In this document: positions 42,454 through 54,251 of the stretch, piece after piece
Position numbering within the stretch: position 1 is the stretch's first letter
Layout of the letters: each line of letters opens with the position of its first letter
From: Cryptomeria japonica
Taxonomy: Eukaryota > Streptophyta > Pinopsida > Cupressales > Cupressaceae
DNA: 64,000 bases
NCBI RefSeq assembly: GCF_030272615.1
Contig: NC_081412.1
Span: 693,414,083 to 693,478,082 of the forward strand
Direction: 5' to 3'
Translations under genes and position numbers: made by a program
Notes under the pieces: generated by a model
What the model was told of the DNA's origin: nothing
The model's database searches: none
Seen by the model: only the letters and a program-made list of their open reading frames with translations

Positions 42454-45195
42454 CTATGTCCAACTATCATTTCCCAATGCATCTTTGACATTTCTAGGTT
42501 CAAAATCAGCAAGTAAACAAGTGCTTTTCAACTTACCTCTTGTCATGGTTCCTTCAGATTTGTCTCCAATGATCTGATCTGCTGAGTGATGTTGTCTGAC
42601 ATACTCGGCTAATATAGGTTTCTTGCCTTTAGAATGAATTTCATCATTGTCCTCTTGTTCTTCAACTGGCTGGTCCGGCTTGGTAAATATTGGCTCAATT
42701 TCTTCAGACTCGGTAGACACTGGTTCTGGTTCATCAGACTCGGTAGATACTGGCTCGGTTTGCTCTTTCTGTAACTCGGTTACTGATGACTCGGGAGTAG
42801 AAGATTCCTGATTAGCAGATGTATCTGGTATTGTATCAGGTTCAATAGACAGAAATCTTCTATAATCTTCTGGTTCTCTTTTGCTTTCTTCTTCAAATCT
42901 TTCTGCAAACTCATCAACTTTCACATGTGCACTTTCTATAACTTTATGAGTAGACAAGTTCAAACATCTATATGCTTTACTCTTGCAAGAATATCCGAGG
43001 AATATACCTTCATCACCTTTCACATCAAATTTTCTTTTTCTAGATTCTTTCAAAATGTAACATTTACTTCCAAATACTTTTAGGTAACTTACATTAGGTT
43101 TGTAGCCATACCATAATTCATAGGGGGTTTTGAATGAGTCCTTCTTCAGCTGTACTCGGTTCAAGGTATGAACAACAGTGCTGATAGCTTCCTTCCAGTA
43201 TTTGATAGCAATATTCTTTTCAATCATTAAGGTTCTTGCACAATCCATGATAGATCTGTTCCTTCTTTCAGCTATTCCATTTTGCTCAGGAGTTCTAGGG
43301 GCTGATACTTGTCTTTTGATTCCTCTTTCAATGCAAAAGTTATTGAATTCATGAGAGATGAATTCACCACCTCTGTCTGACCTTAGACATTTAAGTCTTT
43401 TACCTATTTCTTTTTCTACTCTGGCCAAATACCATTTGAACTTTTCAAATGCTTCTGATTTGTTCCTTAAATACATGACAGTCATCATTCTTGAGTAATC
43501 ATCAACAAAAAGAATGAAGAACTTTTCTCCAGTATAACTTTCAGTTCCTATGGGTCCACATAAATTAGTATGCAGAATTTCTAATATATCTTCAGATTGA
43601 TAGTTTTTGCTTTTGAAACTAGTCTTTCCCATCTTTCCAATTTGACAATTCTTACATAGACCGACCTCAGGTTTCTTTATATCTGGAATACCTCTTACTT
43701 TTCTGAATTTACTTATTTTCACTAGGTTATCAAAATTTACATGACATAACCTTTTGTGCCATAACCAACTTTCTTCAACTTGAGCAATAAAACATGAATT
43801 TTCACTTGTTTCAAGTCGGAACAAATTACCTTTTGTTTGAGTGCCTGATCCAATCAGCTTTCCTTGATTATTTAGCAGTTTGGCCTTTCCATGCATGAAT
43901 TCCACCTTGAGTCCACTATTAAGTAGCTGTGCCACACTCATCAAGTTGTGATTGAGACCTTCAACCCAGTAGGCATCATCAAATACAAGTTCTTTGGTTA
44001 TAGGGATTCTACCTCTTCCTTTTATGTAGCGAGGTTCATTATTACCAAACCTTACACTACCTCCATCATAGTCTATAAAATGTTCAAACTTGGTTTTATC
44101 ACCAGTCATATGATGAGAGCAACCACTGTCTATGATCCAAATATCATTTTTGCTTATATGAGAAATAAGTGCCATCTTATCTTCCTCATCATTATCAGAA
44201 TCATCTCTTATAGCAATATAAACAATTTCATCTTCACTATTATCAGAATCCTTAGTCATAAAGCATGTTTTCTTACCTTTGAATGATTTGTAGTCCTTTT
44301 TGCCATTCCATTTGTGATCTTTCTTCTCATCTTTGCTCTGCTTGTTTGGGCATCTAGTAGCAATATGACCGACTTCATCACATGAAAAACAGATTAGAGG
44401 AACTTTGCCTCTGTATTTTCCTCTGCTTTTGGAATATTTCCTTGCTAGAAGAGCTTCAATTATTTCAAGATCACTGTCTGAACTTGGTTCTGATTCATCT
44501 TCACTTTCTGACCGAGATTCCTTTTTCTTTTTGCCTTTCTCCTTGAGTGAAACCTTAGCTTCAAATGCTGATTCCATGTTTTCGGAAGCTGGAACATAGT
44601 TGTCATAGTTGTCTAACTCAAATGCAGTTAATCTTCCAACTATGGCCTCTAAATTTATCTTGTGATTTGCTTCACATCTTCTTTCCCAAATTGCAGAAAC
44701 TCTGATTGCATAAATGGGTAGTAATGTTCTGAGAACTTTGCTTATGACTGTTTCCTCTGAGATATCACCTCCAGAAGCTTTGATTGCACTGACACTGGCT
44801 TTGACTCTTTCAACATATTTTGCAATATTTTCATCCTCACTCATTTTTAATTGATCAAATTGTCCTCTCAAGCTTTCTGCTTTGGCTCTTCTTACATTGT
44901 CATCACCACCATAGATATCTTTCAGCTTGTTCCACATTTCAAATGCACTTTTGCAATCTTTGACATCATCAAACTCTTCATAGCTTAGGGCAGATGCAAT
45001 GTCTATCATCATGGTGTTATGAGTCTTCTTTGCAGCAATATCAGCAACAGTTAGTGTACCAGTGGGTGTCACATATTCTGTGTCAAGATGTGTCAATCCT
45101 GTATCTCCAATGGAAGCCAAATGGAGTCTCATGAGACCTTGCCATGCTGAAAAGTTATTTCTGTTTAGCCTTGGAATTTCCCTCTTGTAAGACAT
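42454..45195 (-). CDS. C4 Gag-protease-integrase polyprotein (913 aa)
   Basis: ATG at 45195, 49 bases from the PBS. Gag to about residue 250 of the UBN2/copia type, then CCHC knuckle CFSCDEVGHIATRC (about residues 271-284), protease IIDSGCSHHMTG (about 355), pre-integrase LWHKRLCHVNFD with CKNCQIGK, and integrase core: first triad Asp is Asn (HTNLCGP, codon 43564-43566), second is RSDRGGEF, Glu is in NGIAERRN. Then YELWYGYKP, GIFLGYS and an acidic Ser/Glu/Pro linker with repeated EPVSTES. TAG at 42451-42453 ends the ORF early. The Asp-to-Asn change should abolish integration. Confidence 0.9.
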   Translation of the reverse strand: MSYKREIPRLNRNNFSAWQGLMRLHLASIGDTGLTHLDTEYVTPTGTLTVADIAAKKTHNTMMIDIASALSYEEFDDVKDCKSAFEMWNKLKDIYGGDDNVRRAKAESLRGQFDQLKMSEDENIAKYVERVKASVSAIKASGGDISEETVISKVLRTLLPIYAIRVSAIWERRCEANHKINLEAIVGRLTAFELDNYDNYVPASENMESAFEAKVSLKEKGKKKKESRSESEDESEPSSDSDLEIIEALLARKYSKSRGKYRGKVPLICFSCDEVGHIATRCPNKQSKDEKKDHKWNGKKDYKSFKGKKTCFMTKDSDNSEDEIVYIAIRDDSDNDEEDKMALISHISKNDIWIIDSGCSHHMTGDKTKFEHFIDYDGGSVRFGNNEPRYIKGRGRIPITKELVFDDAYWVEGLNHNLMSVAQLLNSGLKVEFMHGKAKLLNNQGKLIGSGTQTKGNLFRLETSENSCFIAQVEESWLWHKRLCHVNFDNLVKISKFRKVRGIPDIKKPEVGLCKNCQIGKMGKTSFKSKNYQSEDILEILHTNLCGPIGTESYTGEKFFILFVDDYSRMMTVMYLRNKSEAFEKFKWYLARVEKEIGKRLKCLRSDRGGEFISHEFNNFCIERGIKRQVSAPRTPEQNGIAERRNRSIMDCARTLMIEKNIAIKYWKEAISTVVHTLNRVQLKKDSFKTPYELWYGYKPNVSYLKVFGSKCYILKESRKRKFDVKGDEGIFLGYSCKSKAYRCLNLSTHKVIESAHVKVDEFAERFEEESKREPEDYRRFLSIEPDTIPDTSANQESSTPESSVTELQKEQTEPVSTESDEPEPVSTESEEIEPIFTKPDQPVEEQEDNDEIHSKGKKPILAEYVRQHHSADQIIGDKSEGTMTRGKLKSTCLLADFEPRNVKDALGNDSWT

Positions 45196-45243
45196 CTTGA
45201 TCTTTAGCTTAGATCCTTGAAATCCTTCCTACAAGCACCGAAA

Positions 45244-45256
45244 GCTCTGATACCAA
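45244..45256 (-). promoter_or_regulatory. C4 primer-binding site
   Basis: TTGGTATCAGAGC on the minus strand, one base after the 5' LTR (45258). Confidence 0.95.
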
Positions 45257-45257
45257 T

Positions 45258-46387
45258 TGTTGGAAATATGGATGGAGTAACTGAGAGGGGAGGGGTGAAT
45301 CAGTTACCACAAAAATAAATCCACAAGTCCCTTAGATGTCTTAAATATAAACTGCTGAAACTCGGTAAATTAACTTATCATTGTTCATTAAACATTAACA
45401 TGCATAAACAAATAACATGAACACAAGTAACACCAGATATAATGTGGAAACCCAATTTTGGGAAAACCACCAATGTAACTAGTTACTGATTTTCACTCTT
45501 CTGAAGTGAGCCCTGTTAGGAGCCAACCCTGTTAAAGGTTACAAAACACACTGTTAGGTGTGACCCTGTTAGAGGATTTAATCACCCTACTAGGAGTGGC
45601 CTTGTGAAAGGTCTTAAGAACAATTCAACCGAATTGTCACCTTGTCAGAGGATTTACAAAAATGGTTGTTAGACCAACTCTGTTAAGAGATTTCGGTATC
45701 ACTGTTACAATGGTTAGAAAACAACAATGAAGTGATCTGAATTAAATACAACTTATCTTGCTGATACAGATCTCTGTTCTGCGCCAATAGATCCTTACTG
45801 ATCACATATATCTTTTCTGCACCTCAAGGATATCACTGATCCTTCATCAGAATTCGCACATTTCTGCTCCTTCACATTTCCATATTTCTCACACTTCCTC
45901 ACACTTCGAAATCGCAACTTGATCTCTCATATATACCATTCAGGTTACCAAGTCGGCCCAATTACAAGTTACAATAAATATTACATAGGTCGGCTACATA
46001 TACAAGTTTCAATAAATATTGCTTCGGTCGGCTGCATAAACATTTCGCTGATGCTCAGTGAACACTGCTGATTCTTCGGTAACCGACTGAACTCGGTAAG
46101 TACTGAGAACTCGGTAAAGACTGACTTTCCTTCACATATTCTTCGAAGACCGACTGAACTCGGTAAAGACTGCGAACTTGGTATAGCATTCTGGAGTGCT
46201 AGGTAGACTCTGTAACTTGCTTCTCTTACCGTCTGAACTCGGTAGACTTTGTCTAACTGCCTTGCCAAACATTCTGAGCTCGGTAGACTCTGTCTAACTT
46301 CCTTGCCGAACATTGTGAGCTCGGTAGACTAATATGACATTTGTGTAACATCAAAGACAATACACAATTAAACAATTGTATCCAACA
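45258..46387 (-). repeat. C4 5' LTR (1,130 bp)
   Basis: Same length as the 3' LTR. TATATAT at 45929-45935. Most of the differences between the two LTRs are C/T or G/A transitions. Followed on the plus strand by ATTTTG. Confidence 0.95.
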
Positions 46388-46413
46388 ATTTTGGTGGTGA
46401 AGTCTCAAGAAAG

Positions 46414-46839
46414 TCAGAGGCCAAAAATAAGCATAATATAGATAACTACTACTTCTTTAGGCATAGTGACACTAGGACACGCGAACAATGTCAGCAGAAG
46501 GCTTTTGATAAGACCTACAGTATGGACCGTGTTCCTGTCTAGTTGCATAACACCCCTATTTAAAGGCTCATAATTGACATTCAAAACCTCAGCAATTTGC
46601 TTAGGCATGACGGTGGTGCTGACACCAGAATCTATCGTACAATTGTGTAAAAGATTATCTCCTACTATGAGGGTCAAATACAAAGGATTTGGTTTAGGCT
46701 TACCTTCCACTTGGGATTTAGGAGGTATGGCCGCATTTGTCAACACTATTGGTGAGCTTGATTTTTCTATGGGGAGCTGAAATATTTCTTTGCTGACCCG
46801 CGGAGGATTAGCAACATTTTTGCCTGCAGTTTTCCCCAC
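46414..46839 (-). pseudogene. G1 aspartic protease
   Basis: Continues G1 on the other side of C4. Active-site sequence NCTIDSGVSTTVMP (about 46650-46610) with flanking LYLTLIVGDNLLHN and a later GVMQLDRN. The reading frame runs 46839-46414 without a stop; its frame is shifted by one relative to the downstream pol frame once C4 is removed. Cleaves the polyprotein in the intact family. Confidence 0.75.
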
Positions 46840-46842
46840 CTC

Positions 46843-47931
46843 CTATAGAGCTTCTTTCAACCGATTCTTTTGCTCTGGGATACTAAGGAGATCCCATAAG
46901 GAGATGCTAGTTGGGGCTTTCTTTAGCTGCTCCACCATGTCCAACACTAACGGGACTGATGTCTTTGCCTCTCTTAGCTTATAAGAAATAAATTCCTTTC
47001 TCAAGTATGTGGTAGTGTGCGGGATGTTCAGGAGCTTTATCTGCAGTAAATCTGCCATGCGTGCCTACATTTTCTCCCGTGAAGCACATTTATGATTGGA
47101 GGTTGTAATCTGATTGTACTTAAGGAGCCCCTGAGGTTGATGTGGTTGTGTCATTTGTGAGCACGACATCTTCATCCTCCATCCAAGAGAATAGTGCATG
47201 GTCTGGACCTATCTCCATTTCCTTCTCTATTGACATACCTTGCATCTATGTAATGAGAGATGCATTGTCCATGCCAAGGGATGCATAAATCGAATCATCT
47301 GAAGTTGCATCTAGGTTTCGTTGATCTACAATTTTTTGTTGTAAGTTTCCCCTTGGGCAATTTCTTGGGGTGTGGGCATTGTTACATGGAAAACACCAAG
47401 AATTGTTATCATCTGCTAGATTATTCTTTCCCAAGGTCAACTCTTTATCGGTGTTAGGATAAACAGTCTCCAAAGGATTGTACTAGAACTATCTGGTAGT
47501 TTGGCTAACTTGGGGAAGTTTGGTTATTTGGATATTGGTTTTGTTGATATGTAGGTCTATTCCCTTGGAAATTTTGTTAGAAAGGGGGTCTAGCATGTGG
47601 GAGTTGAGACCTTTTCAGATTGACAATTTCATTCGAGAAAGATCTCAACAAATTTTTCATATCGCTGAGCTTCGTAGCTAGAGATGAGGGTGGAGGTGGA
47701 TTTGTTTGTTGAGGTCTAGGGTACATGTACATAGATTGGGGAGCAGATGTGCTTGGCACGACTAGCTCAGGGACTTGATTTGATAGTTCAAGAAAGACCG
47801 GCATGAGCAGTCATGGCACAAGCCTCCTAGCATCAATTAAATTATTTTCTTCTTGGACTGCCAAATCAAATGCATCTGGGAGGGTATTGCCTTCGCGAGA
47901 TTGAATCATCAAGGATATATCTGTTAGATAC
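46843..47931 (-). pseudogene. G1 gag fragment
   Basis: Broken frames: 47804-47577 (Pro-rich), 47473-47246 with a knuckle of the form CFPCNNAHTPRNC (C-X2-C-X3-H-X4-C), and 47058-46843. The upstream part of gag, the PBS and the 5' LTR are cut off by K4-d at 47932. Confidence 0.6.
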
Positions 47932-48743
47932 TTGATCAGTCCCAAAGACACTGGGAGGGGGAGGTGAATCAGTGTCTAACTGGTAAATGAAATATTTAAA
48001 CTTGTTTGCAACTTTACAACCCAAACTAATGTATCGGTAAACAAGCAATAAAGCAATAAAGAGAAATAATAGTATAATTATCAATGCACACCATAACATA
48101 GATATTTTTGGCGAGGAAACCCGGTAGGGGGAAAAAATCGGTGGGATTTGTGACCCACAATATTTACTCACTGGCCAATATGAATAAATATTACTAATAC
48201 AATAGGGCCCTGCACATGCAGGAATGCCAATAGCCTAGAGCTCACTACTCAATCACAAAAAGGAGTCCCACTGACTACAAAATTGGATGATTAAATCCAT
48301 TGATAATATACTACTCAAAATAGTATCTGCAATGCTAGATTTAGTACCAGTTTAAACTCTATCAAATACCTCTGCCATAAACCTTTCTTCACTTTGCTCT
48401 GCTCTTATTCACTCATCAAAATTATTACATCAAAATGCATATACAAATATTCGCTCTCATAATCATTACCTAATTACATAATCTTCTTCTTCAAAATGAC
48501 CTACAAGATCTCATACATATATGACTCTTTACAACACATCATGTCGGCTACAAATAATTAATTACATTCTAATATAATTCGCATAAATAAAAATTTATCT
48601 TATGTCAGCCTGGGTGCCAGTATGATTCATTGTCGGTGTAAACTGGATGCCGGTGTGAATGAACTTTGTGTAGCTACTAGTGCCAGTATGTGAAGTTTGT
48701 TGTCGGTGTAACCTATGAACCATATTACTAGCTGGTTGCCATT
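47932..48743 (-). repeat. K4-d 3' LTR, larger part
   Basis: Minus-strand end ...ATCTAACA at 47932. The C-rich tract, R/U5 block (about 48200-48255) and CCGAC motifs are as in other K4 LTRs but diverged, so K4-d is a separate subfamily. Interrupted by C5 after GCCAT. Confidence 0.75.
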
Positions 48744-49799
48744 GTTGGTATTTTGGTATGGTTTTGTCATTGATGTCAACACCTACTAACACTTATCAAC
48801 TCTGGCACTTTGAAGAATCAACAACATTCACTGGCAAGCAAGTGACTTATGCACAGTCACCAATACCTAGTACACCGACAAGATATAATGTTCACCGGCA
48901 CTTGGAATGGCATGGAAAACACCTGGTTATGTTGAAAACATCATTTGGACACTTTATCTTGGAGATTTGTTCATTAGCATATTCATATTTGCATATTTGT
49001 TGTTACCGACAAATAGGTCCAGGTTATACACCGACAGGTTTATCTTTTCAAATGAGCATGACACGCTATGCAGATGTCTTATTATTGTTGTAAATGCATC
49101 AAGCCGGCATGTTGAATCGATTATTGCATCGGACATTGTTTTATTTGTAAATTGATTCTATTGTAATATCTTTTAGAGCTGACCCACTAAAATTGGTCTT
49201 AGGTTATGATATAAATGTAAGATCTTATTTGTAAGATCAGTGTGGAATGCAAAAAAGAATTGTGTGAAGGTATATGCGAGAATAAGCAGAGCTATACACG
49301 CAGACATCATTTGAAGGTTGAAGGAGGGTTTTGTGAAGACAATCAGAACTACACTGGTAACGAATCTAGCATAAAAAGATGCTAATTTGAGCAGTATATC
49401 CTTATTGGATTTAACCATCCAATTCTAGTCAGTGTGACTCCTATTTGTGTTTGAGCAGTGAGCTTTAGGCACTTGGCCTTTCTGCATGTGCAAACCCCAT
49501 TTGTATACACATACAATCTATAGTAGTATCATCTGATTGTGGGTAAGGTTTCCCACCATGGTTTTTCCCCTTACAGGGTTTCCACGTACAAATATTGGTG
49601 TTATGTGTTGTGGATGTTATTGTCTTTCTATTTCATGCATTAATCTTTACTGGTACTGTAATTAACTGATAAAACTGTCTACTGACATAAAAGACTAGTT
49701 TACTAGTATTAAGCATTGAAGTTGGTTAAGTTGTTTTGGTTTGAATTTATTTGACAACTAATTCACTGCCCCCCTCTTAGTTGTCTTTGGGACCTAACA
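48744..49799 (+). repeat. C5 5' LTR (1,056 bp)
   Basis: TGTTGGTATTTTGG...GACCTAACA. U3 arm CATTGATGTCAACAC near 48769-48783. TATAAAT at 49210-49216. R/U5 block at about 49453-49498. Confidence 0.9.
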
Positions 49800-49800
49800 A

Positions 49801-49813
49801 TTGGTATCAAAGC
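49801..49813 (+). promoter_or_regulatory. C5 primer-binding site
   Basis: TTGGTATCAAAGC, one mismatch to the consensus PBS of the other elements. Confidence 0.85.
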
Positions 49814-49856
49814 CTAGTCCTCTTTTTGCAAAAGTTTAACAGCTTGAGGAGATCCA

Positions 49857-50926
49857 ATGTCTACTAACTATTTTAGGAAGGACAATCCTAAACTTGATGG
49901 AACCAACTATGGAATATGGGAGATCAGAATGGAGACACATCTAAAATGCATTGGAAAGGACATCTGGGATGTTACAAAGAATGGCTATACAACTCCTACA
50001 ACAGTCAGCCTAATCCACCAAACTTGGCTAGAGATGAAGAAAATGATTGCAAAGCAAGAGAAGCACTTTTGAGCGCATTAATAGATCAACAAATCATGGG
50101 ATTATCAGATAGATCAACTACTAAAGCTATTTGGGATCATCTAGAAACATTGAATGAAGGAGATTCCATAGTCAAAATTGCAAAACTTGAAAGCTTCCGA
50201 GTTAGGTATGAAAATCTGAAAATGGAAGAAGATGAAACAATTTCTACTTTTATGGAAAGAGTTAATGAAATTGTTTTGGGTATTAAATGTTGTGGAGGAA
50301 CCTTAAGTGAAGATGAAATTGTTTCAAAAGTTTTAAGAGGATTGCCACAACCATATAAAATGAAGGTTACTTCTATAAATGAGCTGAGAACAATGCCTAA
50401 TACATTAGTAACTAGGGATACATTGATTGGAAAAATTTCAGCTTTTGAAATTGAGGAATTTGGTCATGTTGCTACTATAAAGACAGATTTATCTTTTAAG
50501 GCATCAACATCATCCGCACTATCATTTGACAAGTCTGATTGGAAAGCCTTTTATATAAGAGAGCTTGATGAAAGCAGCAAAGAAAATGAAGAACTTGAAG
50601 ATCTTGAAGCAGTATTTGCAAGGAAAATGCCTAAAGGTCCAGTTGGAAGTAAGTATGAAGGTAAAGAGCCCTTTAAATGCTTTAACTATAATAAGATTGG
50701 TCCTATTGCTTCTAGATGTCTTGATAGACATTCTAGACTAAGAGAAGAAGCTAGGAGAACATACAAGCCTAACCCTAAATATCAGAGATGCGGATTTAAG
50801 AAGAATAAAGATAAATCTTGTTATCTTGTTGATGAAGGAGTGACTGATGATTCTAATGAAGATCCCGCAGACAATGGATGGGTTTTTGTTGCTATAACAG
50901 AAGATCAACTAACACCTACTATTTAA
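49857..50926 (+). pseudogene. C5 Gag, frameshifted, atypical zinc knuckle
   Basis: ATG at 49857 (MSTNYF). N-terminal LDGTNYGIWEIRMETHL is typical of copia Gag. A frameshift near 50004 moves the rest to the frame ending at 50926 (TAA). The knuckle reads CFNYNKIGPIASRC (about 50677-50718): second Cys is Tyr and His is Pro. C6 has the same Tyr. Upstream region with ETISTFMERVNEIVLGIKCCGG is the conserved Gag core. Confidence 0.85.
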
Positions 50927-50941
50927 CCAGTAGAACGGGCC

Positions 50942-51205
50942 TTGGTAGCTAAAATTGAAGTTAAGGATGAATGGATCATTGATTCAGGATGCTCACTTCA
51001 TATGACTGGTGATAAAAGCAAATTCTTGAACTTTCAGGAATATAATGGAGGCTTAGTGAGATTTGGAGATGATAAAGCTTGTGTGATGAAAGGTAAAGGT
51101 ACAATATCTCTTGATGGTAAGCATAATACTGACAATGTTTACTATGTGGAAGGTTTAAATCATAATCTTTTGAGTGTTGGTCAATTAGTTGAGAAAGGAT
51201 TTTAG
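50942..51205 (+). pseudogene. C5 aspartic protease
   Basis: IIDSGCSLHMTGDKSKF at about 50978-51028 is the copia protease active-site region. Continuous from Gag apart from the TAA at 50924-50926. Terminated by TAG at 51203-51205 (Gln position). Confidence 0.8.
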
Positions 51206-51235
51206 TTACAATTCAAGAATGGAAAATGCAAAATC

Positions 51236-52249
51236 ATGAATAGAACTGGTTTGGAAATTGCAACCGGTAATCAAACTAGAGGTAATATCTTTCATTTGAA
51301 TAACAGTGAAAAGACATGCTTGATTGCACATATTGATGAAAGTTGGCTATGGCATAAGAGACTCTGTCATGTAAATTTTGATTGCATGGTAAAAATTAGT
51401 ACTACAAAGGCAGTGAGAGATTTACCTAAGATTGTCAAACCTCACAATACAGTATGTAAGGAATGTCAATTTGGAAAACAAGTTAGAGCTACTTTTAAAA
51501 GTATTCAAGAAAAATTAAATAATGCTCTTGACTTAATTCATACTGATTTATGTGCTCTAGCTAGAATTAAAAGTTTGCAAGGTGATAGATATTTCATGCT
51601 AATCATTGATGACTACTCTAGAATGTGTTGGGTTACCTTTCTCAGAGAAAAATTAGAAGTACTTGGAAAGTTCAAACTGTTCAAAACAATGGTGGAGAAT
51701 GAAACCAATAAGAAAATCAAATGTCTGAGATCAAATCAAGGAGGAGAATTTACATCTAAGGAATTTAATGCATTTTGTGAAGTGAATGGAATCAGAAGAC
51801 AACTATCTGCACCCCAGACACCACAACAAAATGGAGTTGTAGAGAGGAAAAAAAAAACTATTTTGGATGCAGCTAGAAGTATGCTATTAGAAGAAAATCT
51901 ACCACATGTGTATTAGAGAGTGGTAGTAAGCACAATGGTCTATACTTTCAAAAAAGTTCACATTAAAGGAGAAACCAGTAAGACCCATCATGAACTATGG
52001 TTTGGTATTACTCCTACTCTTAAATATTTCAAAATATTTGGAAGAAAATGCTATATTAGAAGAGATGAGTATATTGGAAAATTTGATCCTAGAAGTGATG
52101 AAGGAATATTTCTTGGTTATTCATTTAAGAACAAGGCATATAGATGTTTTAACAAGAGATTGCAAAAAATTATTGAGAGTACAAATGTGAAGATTGATGA
52201 ACAATTCAGAGGAATGTCAAGGTATACAGACTCTAAACTAGCAACATAA
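51236..52249 (+). pseudogene. C5 integrase
   Basis: LWHKRLCHVNFD and CKECQFGK zinc-binding part (51346-51480), DDE candidates Asp in HTDLC (51539-51553), the Asp position in RSNQGGEF changed to Asn (about 51730), Glu in NGVVERKK (about 51829). Stop TAG at 51914-51916 (Trp position); C-terminal GIFLGYSFKNKAYRCF intact. The Asn at the second triad position would inactivate it. Confidence 0.85.
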
Positions 52250-54005
52250 ATTCTGACAAATGAATCTACATTAAACCCACTAGTATAGAATGAAGATCCA
52301 GTTACACTGGTATCATCTAAAAATTCCACAGTAACTGAGGAACAACAACAAACTAAGATGCCCCAGTATGTAAGACTGAATCACTCTAAAGATCAGATAA
52401 TTGGGAACAAGTATAAAGGAGTTATGACAAGAGGAAGACTAGAAATGAAAAGGTATGTCTTATTTCTCAAATTGAACCATCATCAATTAAAGAGGCATGT
52501 GCAGATAAATACTGGATTAAAGCTATGGAAGAGGAACTAGAACAAATTGAGAAAAACAACACTTGGATATTAGTTCCCTGGCCTAAAGAAAAAAATGTGA
52601 TTGGAACCAAATGGGTATTCAGAAACAAACTTAATGAAGATGGTAAGGTAATTAGAAATAAAGCAAGACTAGTGTGTAAGGGATATTCTCAAAAAGAAGG
52701 AATTGATTATAATGAAACCTTTGCACTGATAGCTAGAATTGAGGCAGTCAGATTATTCTTGGCTTTTGCAGCACACAAGAACTACAAAGTATATCAAATG
52801 GATATTAAATGTACATTTTTGAATGGAAATCTTGAAGAAGAAGTTTACATTGAACAACCTGATGGATTTTCTTTGACAGATAACAAAGATATGGTTTGCA
52901 GGTTGAGGAAAGCTTTGTATGGGTTGAAACAAGCTCCAAGAGCTTGGTATGCAAGATTGGATAAGTATCTTTTGAAGATTGGATTTTCAAAAGGTAATGT
53001 TGATAGCAACTTATATTAGAAAGTAACTAATGATGACATCTTGGTTATTGAAGTTTTTGTTGATGATATAATATTTGGAGGAGAAGATGGATTATGCAAA
53101 GAATTTTCTATTGAAATGTAGCAAGAATTTGAAATGTCTATGATTGGAGAAATAAAATTCTTTTTAGGATTGCAGATTTCATAGACTGATAAAGGTATAT
53201 TCTTGAGTCAATTCAAGTACTTGAAGGAGTTATTAAAGAAATTTGGGATGGAGAACTCTAAACCAGTAAGCACACCTATGACTACAAATGACAAATTATC
53301 ACTAAGAGATTAATCTACACCTGTTAATCTGACTAGGTACAAATCTATGATAGGAGGTTTACTGTATTTGACATAAACAAGACCTAATATCATGAATGCA
53401 GTATGTATTGTTTCAATATTTCAGAGTAATCCTAGAGAAAATCATGAATCAATAGTAAAAAGGATTTTTTGGTACTTACAAGGCACTACAAATCTTGGAC
53501 TATGGTATCCTAGAGATGAAAACTTTAAATTATGTGCATACACAGATGCAAATTGGACAGGAGATGTGGATGATAGAAAAAGCACCACTGTCAAAGCATT
53601 TATTCTTGGAAGCAAATTAATTTCTTGGTTGAGTAAGAAACAAAGTTGTACATCTTTATAAACAGCTGAATCAGAATATGTTGTAGCAGCAACTAACTGT
53701 ACACAGGTACTATGGCTTAAGTAAATGTTAAAGGATATAAAGGTAAAATGCAAGGAACCCATAACTATCTATTGCGACAACACTGCAACAATTGATATAT
53801 CTAAAAATCTAGCATTCTAAAACTAAACATGTTTCTATCAAACTAAATTTTCTAAGGGAAAATGTTGAAGCAAAAGAAATTAAACTAGTTTATGTGAATA
53901 CTAAAGAATAGATTGTAGATATTTTCACTAAACCTCTGCCTAAGGAGACTTTTGAATATCTCAGTGAATAGCTTGGGGTCATACCCCCACCGATAGAGAC
54001 TTAGA
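52250..54005 (+). pseudogene. C5 reverse transcriptase and RNase H
   Basis: RT from about 52510: [44 protein letters not shown] and FVDDIIFGG (about 53056-53082). RNase H: AYTDANWTGDVDDRKS, ESEYVVAATN, YCDNTATIDIS, VDIFTKPLPKETF, ending near 54005. Stops near 52247, 52285, 53017, 53120, 53182, 53311, 53374, 53659 and 53722. Mostly one frame (52525 to 53661), with an indel near 53818 after DISKN. Confidence 0.8.
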
Positions 54006-54251
54006 TAGTTGATGATAGTCATCAATCGGCAGAATTAATAGAGAAATCTTTTATTCCGGCTTCGATGAGAAAGCTACTTCTCAGGGGGAGTAGTTGGTAT
54101 ACAGAATTGGTTGGTATTTTGTATTTATATCTGGTTTTGTATTGAATTTGGCATTTGATGTCAAAGGGGGAGAGATTGGTATGGAAAAACACAAGAAAAA
54201 CATAGGTCACTCTTAGGGGGAGAGATTGTTACTTTGGGGAGATTGTGAGAT
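54006..54251 (+). promoter_or_regulatory. C5 3' UTR with polypurine tracts
   Basis: Tracts CTCAGGGGGAGTAG near 54077, GTCAAAGGGGGAGAGA near 54160 and CTTAGGGGGAGAGA near 54211. The last tract before the LTR is degenerate (TTTGGGGAGATTG near 54233), probably altered with the LTR deletion. Confidence 0.65.

Larger units (their letters stand above)
39438..46387 (-). mobile_element. C4: nearly intact copia element (6.95 kb)
   Basis: Two 1,130-bp LTRs without indels between them; I count 24 substitutions (about 2.1%). PBS, gag-protease-integrase ORF, RT, RNase H, 3' UTR and PPT are all present. Flanked by ATTTTG on both sides (39432-39437 and 46388-46393). Only three nonsense changes and one frameshift separate it from an uninterrupted gag-pol frame, making it the youngest insertion measurable here. 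Confidence 0.95.
30036..47931 (-). mobile_element. G1: degraded Ty3/gypsy element with extra ORFs
   Basis: Minus-strand order: gag (47931-46843), protease (46839-46414), [C4 inserted at 39438-46387], linker, archaeal-type RNase H (39165-38690), RT, RNase H, integrase (to 35755), an antisense ORF (34583-35352, plus strand) and a large sense ORF region (34120-30036). The target duplication ATTTTG flanks C4 (39432-39437, 46388-46393). The right end is cut by K4-d. A second RNase H and extra ORFs place it nearest the Tat-type gypsy branch (inference from domain content). LTRs are not identified. Confidence 0.75.

Noticed and set aside
47866-48171. Minus-strand ORF across the K4-d LTR end
   Set aside because: It overlaps the LTR terminus and the G1 gag fragment and has no coherent domain.
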